Positions 35,355 through 64,000 of a stretch of DNA of 64,000 nucleotides are shown here, one piece after another. Origin of the DNA: Valencia hispanica (taxonomy: Eukaryota; Chordata; Actinopteri; Cyprinodontiformes; Valenciidae); NCBI GenBank assembly GCA_963556495.2, contig OY747716.1, positions 36,375,318-36,439,317 on the forward strand, read 5' to 3'. The translations under genes were made by a program, and so were the position numbers. Under the pieces are notes generated by a model. It did not search any database and was not told the DNA's origin. It saw only the letters and a list, made by a program, of their open reading frames with translations. The number at the start of each line of letters is the position of its first letter. Positions within the stretch are counted from its first letter, which is position 1.

Positions 35355-35693
35355 GTACTTTGCTAGTCTACAATGTTCTAGTACTCAGTTTGGCTTGCTA
35401 TCTTCAGGCCTGTACGTGGAATTAGTTTTATTTTGAAAATCCATTTCGGAAGTTCCGCTTAGCTAAACAGTGCTCTTGGTGCTAGCCTTTAGCTAGCAGG
35501 TGTCGCTAGGTGGGTTTAAGCAGGGGAAAGAAGCAATTTAGTCCAGGTTCAGAGGAGTTTCCGTCAGCGGTAACACCAGAGGGCAGGTGAGGAGGTGGAC
35601 TCTCTCTCCCCGAGGGCCTGCTTGGAGCTGTCACCTCCTCAGAACCAGCCGGCTGCTGTTAAACTTGTTCAGGAGAAGCAGACTACAAAGTGA
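35355..35693 (+). promoter_or_regulatory. nfx1: nfx1 promoter and 5' leader
   Basis: Immediately upstream of the nfx1 start. It contains the palindrome CGGAAGTTCCG at 35447-35457, two opposed ETS cores, and no convincing TATA box, suggesting a housekeeping-type promoter. The exact transcription start is not visible. The leader has an in-frame TGA directly before the ATG. Confidence 0.55.
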
Positions 35694-57000
<21,307 letters not shown>

Positions 57001-57127
57001 GGAGGAGTGAAGAGAAAACCTTCAGGAGCTGCTTGCCAACTTCAGTTTTCATCTGACAAAAACAATCTTAGAAATTTGTTCAGTTTTCTTCATCAAACAC
57101 CTATTAAATCATCTGCCTTTCCAATCA

Positions 57128-57133
57128 AATAAA
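57128..57133 (+). promoter_or_regulatory. nfx1: nfx1 poly(A) signal
   Basis: Canonical AATAAA 128 bases after the stop codon, implying a short 3' UTR ending near 57150. Confidence 0.75.
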
Positions 57134-57159
57134 GCTATATTTGGATTCATTGCAAATGA

Positions 57160-57955
57160 CTTTCAAATTTATCCATGCTCTGTTGGAATCACTTTGAAAA
57201 TCTATTTGTATGCAATTTAGTTGCAAGTAAATTCATTTTTAATAGAGGTAAATGTTTGTGATATTACCACCTTCTAAATGCAGTGATTCATTTCAAACAG
57301 CAGGTGTTCTCTCTGGTTTAAGGTTCTAAAACCATAAGCCAGGCGTTATTTTCATCATCAGGATATCTTTTGTTCTTTTTGTTGGTGTGTAGCCAATGCT
57401 GCTGTTGTAAAAATCTCATCGAGAGAGTGGGCTGCACTGCGGAAAGAAAGCTTTGTGGGAATTATGCTATGACCTAGATGTAGGGCTGCACCTTCCGAAA
57501 ACTTCCTCGGTGAAAGCCAGAGGCATTTTGAGGTCGGCCTGCTACAGGTAGCGGGGCAGACGATGTACCGTTTAGTTTGTCGAGGGCTGAGAGGGTGAAT
57601 CGTATTTTTGTTGCAGAGATGCCAACTGACAGGAGGGCAGGTTTGGATCACATCCAGCTGAAAATGTCGTTGAGATTCCTGTTTACTAAGCCAAATGTTC
57701 CTATTCACAACATGCCAATAAATCTGAGAAAACCAACAAGATGTTCGCCTTCCCTGTTTAATTTCCTGCCTCATTTTAAATACGGAATTACATATTCTAA
57801 TGGTGACAAACATTTCATTGACTAATTTGAAGTATTACATTTAAGTCTAAATTTCTACTAAAAATATAAATGCAAAGCACAATTGTAATACAAAATATCA
57901 AAGTTGTTTTAATTTCAATTAAACTTCTATATCTCTAATACACAGTAATTTATTT
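57160..57955. other. Intergenic stretch after nfx1
   Basis: ORFs at 57358-57825 overlap on both strands and have no recognisable domain. No bounded repeat seen. Confidence 0.4.
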
Positions 57956-57959
57956 TAGT

Positions 57960-58645
57960 CATTTGTTAGTTTTGATGAGGGTTTATAACCTTGTTATCCC
58001 TGTAGCTTCAGCAACAAGGCAGCTCAAAGTCCTTTACATGATGAAAGCATTAAAAAAAAAACATTACATTGCATGATAAAGGAAAGTAGTGAAAATGTGG
58101 GATTTAGATGACTAAGTGATGTTCCAGTTATCAACCAAAGGCAGCTGTAAACAGGTTTTCAATCTTGATTTAAAAGAACTCGATGTTTCAGCAGTTTTCT
58201 GGAGGTTTGATCCAGATTAGGGGAGCATAAACGCTGAAAGCTGCGTCCCAATGTTTCGTTCTGATTCTGGGGATCCAGAGTAGACTTGAACCAGAAGGTC
58301 CGAGCGGTCTGGAAGGGATACGGCAGCGGATCTTTAATGTTTTTTAGTGCTAAGTCATTCAGTGATTTATAAACTAGTAAAAGTATTTTAAAGTCTATTC
58401 TCTGAGCTACAGGGAGTCAGTGTAAGGACTTTAGAACTGGGGTGATGTGCTCTACTTTCTTGGTTCTAGTGAGGAACACGAGCAGCAGCGTTCTGGATCA
58501 GCTGCTGCTGTCTGTCTGACTTTTTAGGCAGACCTGTGAAGACACTGTTACAGTAATCCGACTAAAGACAAACGCATGGATGAGTTTCTCTAGACCTTGT
58601 TTGGACATTAGTCTTTTCATCCTGGTAATACGATTCATGTGATAG
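57960..58645 (-). mobile_element. L2-type LINE fragment, antisense
   Basis: The reverse complement matches the C-terminal coding region: the sequence near 58400-58510 (CTACAGGGAGTCAGTGTAAGGAC, GTTCTAGTGAGGAACACGAGCAGCAG) is the complement of the HWLPVAQR region and of CTGCTGCTCGCGTCCTCACTAGAAC in the copy at 26200-28262. Confidence 0.85.
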
Positions 58646-58790
58646 AAGGAAAAGCAATTTTATTTGTAGAGCACACTTTCAACAAGGTAATTCAAGGTGC
58701 TTTATATTATTAAGGGGTAAAATAAAAATGGTAAAACAAATCATATAAAGTAAAAACACAAAACTTATGATACATGAAAACATCACTCCA
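58646..58790 (-). mobile_element. L2-type LINE tail, antisense
   Basis: AAAGCAATTTTATTTGTAGAGCACACTTTCAACAAGG is the complement of the 3' tail of the L2 copies, followed by AT-rich sequence. Confidence 0.75.
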
Positions 58791-59170
58791 ACTCTAGCCT
58801 ACTAAACATCCCTAGACTCAGAACTAAACATGCAGAAGCAGCTTTCAGTTTCTATGCTCCCCTTATCTGGAACGGACTTCCTGACGGGTGTAGAGCTGCT
58901 GAAACTCTGAACTGCTTTAAATCGAGACTAAAAACCCATCTGTTTAGAATTGGCTTCAAGTAAATGATTGATGTCATATGTATGAAATGTGTTCATGCTC
59001 TCTTGCTTTATTGTGGATCATGTGTAATGTGTGTTTCTTTTACTTTTAACTTCAAATGTTATATTCCAAGTTTGTTTGTTTTGTTTTTAAATCACCAAAC
59101 CATGTAAAGCACCTTGAATTACCCTGTTGAAAGTGTGCTATACAAATAAAATTGCCTTGCCTTGCCTTGC
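58788..59170 (+). mobile_element. L2-type LINE 3' end, sense
   Basis: CCAACTCTAGCCTACTAAACATCCC through TGTAAAGCACCTTGAATTACC and a TTGCC repeat tail, nearly identical to 27892-28262 except for a longer untranslated part (TTAACTTCAAATGTTATATTCC). Confidence 0.92.
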
Positions 59171-59490
59171 TCAAAGGCACCTCTAAACGGATTCGTTTTT
59201 CATTGTGATTTAAAAGAAGTCCGTGTTTCAGCAGCTTTGCAGTCGTCTGGAAGTTTGTTCCAGATTAGAGGAGCATAGAAGCTGAAAGCTGCTTCTCCAT
59301 GTTTGGTTCTGATTCTAGGGATGTTGAGTTGACTGGAATTATTTTGGTGCTAAGCCATGTAATGATTTATAAACCAGTAGGAGTATTTAGAAGTCTGTTC
59401 TCTGAGCTACAGGGAGCCAGTGTAAGGACTTTAGAACTGGGGTGATGTGCTCTACTTTCCTGGTTCTAGTGAGGAACACGAGCAGAAATC
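59171..59490 (-). mobile_element. L2-type LINE fragment, antisense
   Basis: Complement of the same C-terminal region as 57960-58645 (GTTCCAGATTAGAGGAGCATAGAAGC ... CTACAGGGAGCCAGTGTAAGG ... GTTCTAGTGAGGAACACGAGCAG). Confidence 0.85.
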
Positions 59491-59579
59491 CTCAATTCAA
59501 CTAAACTCGCTCAGAATAAAAGCTGCTACGTGAGAATAATTTGTTGACGCTCCCTGCCTCTGGTGATTTTTCATCACAT

Positions 59580-59933
59580 CGACTCTCCAGCAGGGACCGC
59601 GCCTGCGCTCATGCGCTCTTCTTTCTCCCCCCCCCTTTCCCCTTTCCCGAACGAGGCTTCACCAATCCTCGCTCTGGCTCCATCCCCGGCTCGGCGTCCC
59701 ACAGGCCAGCGCTAATATAAGTCGCTTAGCTGCCCAGTAATGGGAAAGTGGTAGAGAGGCTAAGGAGGAGGAGGGAGGGAGTGATAGAGAGAGAGAGAGA
59801 GAGACGCCGCTGTGTTGAAAGACGTGAGGAAGTTGAGGTGGGAAGCTCCGGACCGAGGACCCGCTGCACAGAAGAGACGCGGACACATCCTACAGTTGCT
59901 GTTGTTGAGTAGCTCCCCTAAAAGCGCGTAGTG
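59580..59933 (+). promoter_or_regulatory. Putative promoter and 5' leader of a + strand gene
   Basis: A GC-rich stretch with several CpGs begins near 59585. TATAAG at 59716-59721 could place transcription start near 59747. The leader includes a GAGAGA run (59786-59801) and ends at a start codon in good context. An in-frame TAA lies five codons upstream of the ATG. Confidence 0.4.
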
Positions 59934-59945
59934 ATGGAGAGAAAG
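59934..59945 (+). CDS. Putative first coding exon (MERK)
   Basis: ATG GAG AGA AAG, then AAAG|GTATGG, a plausible donor. Context around the ATG (G at -3, G at +4) is favourable. Four residues cannot identify a protein. I recall vertebrate SRPK1 proteins beginning MERKVLALQARKK, so an srpk1-like gene is one candidate. No second exon of that kind was found before 64000, so the gene would have a first intron longer than 4 kb or be something else. Confidence 0.3.
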
Positions 59946-60424
59946 GTATGGATGCTTATGCTGCCCCCCTTGTAGCACATTTCGCTTGTGTATTCCGGAC
60001 CACTGAGTGTCTGCCTGCTCACAAATCCGCATCCACCGTGAAAACTATTCCTTCCTACATTTTCTCCCCCTCTTAGCATGTCAGGCTCAGGATTATACTG
60101 CGCATTGGAGTTTTTCCTACCCCCCCCCCCCCCCACCTTCCCCTCTCTTGTCTAGCTGCAATTTATTGTGCTTGTGTGTGTGTAGGGGGTGGGGGGAGAG
60201 AGAAAATGTACCAGGATTAAATTGCACCTCGTGGTTGATTTTTTTTATTTTTATTTTTTTGTAATAATTATTTCAAGGCGAATCCAGGTATGCTACACAG
60301 TGCTTTAGTTGGCGCTGAACACGGGGATGTGGGTATTTTGAGAGGACTGTAGGCTTTCAGTAGCTGCCTCTGAGCCTGTCTGCATCATCACACAGCACAG
60401 TGTATAGTTGCAGGCTGCACCTCA

Positions 60425-60461
60425 GCCCTCCACCTCCACCACCACCTCCACCACCACCAGC
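60425..60461. repeat. CCA/CCT trinucleotide-like run
   Basis: CCTCCACCTCCACCACCACC and continuation, a short simple repeat inside the putative first intron. It yields spurious poly-Pro ORFs. Confidence 0.8.
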
Positions 60462-60744
60462 GTTTTGCAGCCGACGCAGACACCAGCGCGGCTTGTTAAC
60501 CTTGACTGGTGTGGGAAACAGACACTTGAGGAGTAATAGACGGGATGCACCTCCCCAAGGAGAGCATGGCAGACCATCACATCTTCTCATTTATCCGCTG
60601 CACATGCCTCTCAATGATGCAGAGCACTCTGAAAATAACAATTGTGATAATAAAAGAGAGGTGGGAGGAAGTAGCCACAAATTGTGCTTAAGTAAAAGTA
60701 GCACAAATTCAGCAGCGTATTCTTACACAAGTAAAGGTAAAAAG

Positions 60745-61325
60745 TAGGGGTGCACCGATCCCACTTTTTCAGTCCCGATACCGATACCTGGGCTTTGTGT
60801 ATCTGTCGATACCCGATCCGATACTATTGAATTAATAATAAACTGCATACCCTCCACCTTATACCTTACTTGAAGAGACTAAAGGTACCAGACCTTACTA
60901 ACTAAACATAACTAAGACTTCTTTTTTCCTTTTTGACCCCGCTCCTTTTGTTTTGCTGAGGTGCAGGAATTTAGCATAGTGTTTCTGGATGTGCTTGATT
61001 AAATTGGTAGTGTTGTACTTTGCAGTAATACCACCTCCCCTCGAAACATTTACTTTGCAGACATTGCAAACAGCCGACGAACTAGTTGGAGTGGCAAGCA
61101 TGAAATATCTCCCACAGCCGACCCTGTGGCTCGCTCCATGTTGCTTCTGGCATGTGACACACGTGAAGCTGACGCTTAAAAGACGTTCTGCTCCGACAAA
61201 ATCCCCCCCCAAAAAAAAAACCTGGGTCGGCCAGTTGATCTGTTCATTTTTCCGATCCCCGATCCAGCTATTTTGTCAGTATCGCGGCCGATATCCGATC
61301 CTTATATCGGATCGGTGCACCCCTA
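60745..61325 (-). mobile_element. hAT element with BED-finger transposase remnant
   Basis: Ends TAGGGGTGCACCGATCC and the complement of GGATCGGTGCACCCCTA are perfect inverted repeats of 17 bases. Flanks are GTAAAAAG and GTATATAG (six of eight). The - strand ORF (61212-60898) contains VCNVCKVNVSRGG and TNLIKHIQKHY, the Cys2/His2 pattern of a zf-BED domain found at the N-terminus of hAT transposases. The catalytic part is absent, so this is an internal-deletion derivative. Confidence 0.9.
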
Positions 61326-61384
61326 GTATATAGTAGCTATCCAAGAAGTGCTCAAGTAAGTGTAAAACAGTATTTGGTAAAAAG

Positions 61385-61763
61385 TAGGGATGTTTTTTGG
61401 TAAAAGTCTGGCGATACCATTATGTATCACGATACAGGTGAGGCGATGCAATATATCGCGATACTGTGAGTAAGACAATATATTTTATTTTAATTTAACT
61501 ATAGAAAAACTGTCACATCATTCTAATCTCTCCGACCTGTTTCATACTTTAACACATCCAGTTTTATTATTAGATCTAGTTGATCCACTGGAACGAATAA
61601 GGTGAAATCAGCAACAAACTACTGTCATCATTAATGGTTCCATTCAAATTCTTAAAAAAACAACTTTTTTTCTTAACTGATACATTGCACTTGAATATCG
61701 ATACAATATTGTGACATAAAATATCGCGATATATCAGCGTATCGATATTTGATTACATCCCTA
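61385..61763. mobile_element. CGATA-family hAT MITE, complete
   Basis: 379 bp with ends TAGGGATG and CATCCCTA. The perfect 8-bp duplication GTAAAAAG lies at 61377-61384 and 61764-61771. Internal GATCTAGTTGATCCACTGG marks it as the same family as 17999-18411 and 20539-20918. Confidence 0.92.
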
Positions 61764-61775
61764 GTAAAAAGGCTA

Positions 61776-62148
61776 CTTGTGATGCACGACATATCGGCAT
61801 TAACATCGGTATCGGCCGATGTTGGTCATTTCTTTTTAACATTTCGGTATCGGTCCGATAACTACAACTGGGCTGATATTATTGTTTATTTTCATGTTGT
61901 TGCTGTTTGTGTTTCTGGGTTGTTCATGTGACAGTGATGGTGATGTAGCAAAGGATTGTGGGGCGTTTAACTACAACACAGAATGGCAGTATGGTCCTTT
62001 TTTTTTTTTACAGTTGAAACGGTGGAGAAATATATTTAATACTTATTCATAATTATTATCGGTATAGATCGGTTATCATCCATAACAGCGATAAAAATAT
62101 ACGATGTCGATATCAGCCCAAAGTTTCAGATCGGTGCATCCGTATTAA
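61776..62148. mobile_element. hAT MITE related to 15799-15947
   Basis: Left end TTGTGATGCACGACATATCGG and right end AGATCGGTGCATCCGTA, with many TATCGG/CCGATA motifs just inside both ends. It shares the GATGCACGAC and GCATCC termini and subterminal motifs with 15799-15947 but is longer. Confidence 0.65.
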
Positions 62149-62755
62149 GTACGGAGTTACCGATCATAACATCTGATTTAATATTGTACAATGTCATCAG
62201 ACAGATAAAGATATAAAGGTATTTGGAAATTCTGGTATTTTAAAGAGTAAAATGAAAATGTATAACAAATAAATACCACCTTACAAAGTAGCCTAACAAA
62301 TTTTAAGCAGAAGCAACCCTTAGTTTTTTTTCTATGTAAAACTTAGTAGGCAAAGTTAGAACAGGGTAAAATATTTCCATTGACAATGTTTGTCGTTTGC
62401 TGTATATTCACTTGACCTCCAAATGACACAACAGGCTCAGCAGCTAGAAAATAGTATTATAACAACAAAGCTTGTGTGGAAACCAGAGGTATCACTTCAA
62501 CATAAACTGTAGTTGTTTGTGTCTGGTGTGTTTTAGTTAAAATATGTTTGTTCTTCATTCAGTGAAGTTGCTTGCTTTACACCAGAAATGTCACTCAAGT
62601 AAAGGTAGCAATACCAAATAAAAAATATCACTTGAGTAAAAGTAAAAAGTACGGTGTAGTGAAAGCTAATCCTAAAAGTACTTTTTTTTTTTCTCCAAAA
62701 AAGTTACTCAAGCAAATGCAACTGAGTAAATGTAACTAGTTAGTACCCACCTCTG

Positions 62756-63836
62756 GTAATAACGATGAAAAACATGACTTTTAGTGTATTGCATATGCAG
62801 AAAACAAAGGGTTATTTTTGCAGCTAACGTGCTGGCAGACTGTGCCGCACTCAGCAGCGGGAGAGAGGAATTTGGGATGTACGGCTGAAACTAGATCTAC
62901 TTGTGCTGAGTCAAAGGAAAATTTCATTTTTATGTTAAAGCTGTAGTCGGCAGCTCAGTCCCATCAGCTCCGAATGAATGTATTCTATTTCTTGTGAGCC
63001 CTGGGATTTTTATAAACTAGACTTGGGGAAAAAAACAAAACAAGAAAGGCAGCAGCACATGTCATGTAGGTAAAACGGACAACAATAACAAAACAAACAT
63101 TAAAATGACATAAAAGGCAAACAATTTAACAAACAAAATGCATGATTTATTATTACAGAAACAGATTAACATTTAAAAATAGTAATGATTTAAGAAATAA
63201 AACACATGCACTGTTGGAAGCATTTCTGCGATATATGTGAAGCTTTCCCAGCAAATCTGGCTGATCTAACCTGTATCCTATATATATATAAACTTCAAGG
63301 AATACTTCTGATTCACAAAAGTTATTATCATTGTTAGTAGTACTAGTATTATTGCCTAATCTACCCTATTTTTCAGTCGTGTTACTCATTCTGCCCCTGG
63401 AACTGAAGCAACAAAATGTTCAGCTAAGCTACATGAAGCTGCTTGTTAGCTTAGCTACACATATTTTAGCCAAATCAGGCTAACAAATGTGTGTGGATAC
63501 CATTAGCCATGCTAACATCTAACTTGTTCACCATGTGAAGTGTGATTATACTATAGCAAAATTATTATTATTATTAGCTAAACCACTCATAATTGTTAGA
63601 CCAATTTAGCATATTTTGATAAATTGTGCTAACAGCCTTTTTCCTATTTACTAGTACCTTTACTAAACATTAACATATTAACTTTTCAGTGTGTAATTTA
63701 CCATGGATTGTTGTTATTATTATTAATTACACATCAGTACTTTTCACTGGTCCTGAACCCGTATTTTAACCTAAATTAAAAAACCTGAGCTAAGTTATAT
63801 CTACTCAACAGCTCATTTGCTGCCAAAGGTAAAATA
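62756..63836. other. Non-coding AT-rich stretch
   Basis: Contains TTAGCTTAGC and GCTAACA-type motifs at 63420-63540 and TATTAT runs. No gene supported. Confidence 0.4.
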
Positions 63837-64000
63837 CAGTGGACCCTCAGGATTTACGGGGGTCAGGGACCACAACCGCCCACAAATAGCTAAAATCAGC
63901 AAATATGTGAGACCTCCCTATAAAAACGCTTATAACCCTTTTTTATTCGTTCAGACATCAAATATATCATGATATGGATTAATACGCCAAGTTGAAAACG
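63837..64000. mobile_element. Possible Tigger-like DNA transposon end, cut by window edge
   Basis: TA|CAGTGGACCCTCAGGATTTACGG resembles the terminus of Tigger/pogo-type elements, preceded by TA. It runs off the window so the other end cannot be checked. Confidence 0.4.

Larger units (their letters stand above)
60655..62755. mobile_element. hAT element (AGTAAAAGTA type), outer of a four-part nest
   Basis: The right end ACTAGTTAGTACCCACCTCTG and left end GAGAGGTGGGAGGAAGTAGC are inverted relatives of CAGAGGTGGGTAGTA. Both flanks are full of AAGTAAAAGTA units. The neighbouring 8-mers (ATAATAAA, GTAATAAC) agree at six of eight. A related partial copy begins at 34703 (AGAGATGGGTAGTAACTAG). Three other elements are inserted within it. 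Confidence 0.6.

Noticed and set aside
60357..60747. Pro-rich and Gly-rich ORFs on both strands
   Set aside because: Generated by the CCA/CCT simple repeat; no conserved domain.

Overview
This window is nuclear DNA from a ray-finned fish, most likely a teleost. Two recognisable vertebrate genes have normal GT-AG introns, and the rest is dominated by transposons typical of fish genomes: L2-type and Rex1-like non-LTR retrotransposons, Tc1 elements, hAT elements and MITEs, and SINEs. I cannot name the species from sequence alone.

The main gene is a complete nfx1 orthologue (nuclear transcription factor, X-box binding 1) on the + strand at 35694-57000. I assembled 23 coding exons by hand. Every junction uses GT/AG, all phases agree, and they give one 1077-residue protein: a basic disordered N-terminus, a RING/PHD-like finger, a long array of NFX1-type zinc fingers, an R3H domain and a conserved acidic C-terminus. 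A poly(A) signal lies 128 bases after the stop.

On the - strand, 23296-23421 is the first (or first shared) coding exon of asap1, an Arf GAP. Its GC-rich probable leader and promoter reach to about 24210. The rest of asap1 must lie to the left; I found none of its other exons, so 1-23295 is best read as asap1 intron. asap1 and nfx1 are therefore divergent neighbours about 12 kb apart.

At 59640-59945 (+) there is a TATA-containing, promoter-like stretch with a short putative first coding exon (MERK, then a donor site), possibly the start of another gene that continues past the window.

Layout: 1-23 kb, asap1 intron full of MITEs, an L2 copy, SINEs and Tc1 fragments; 23.3-24.2 kb, asap1 5' end; 24.3-35 kb, intergenic with a 2-kb L2 copy, an antisense Rex1-like copy and nested hAT elements; 35.5-57.1 kb, nfx1, whose introns hold several Tc1 copies, a large foldback element and a 1-kb pyrimidine tract; 57-59.5 kb, a cluster of L2 fragments in alternating orientation; 59.6-64 kb, the putative promoter followed by a four-element hAT nest.

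I found no previously undescribed multi-gene system. The observations most worth checking are a LINE 3' end in nfx1 intron 13 that could supply a stop codon and poly(A) signal to a truncated NFX1, an apparently eroded PAM2 motif at the NFX1 N-terminus, the large hairpin-forming element in intron 9, and several nested transposons whose target duplications allow their order of arrival to be read.
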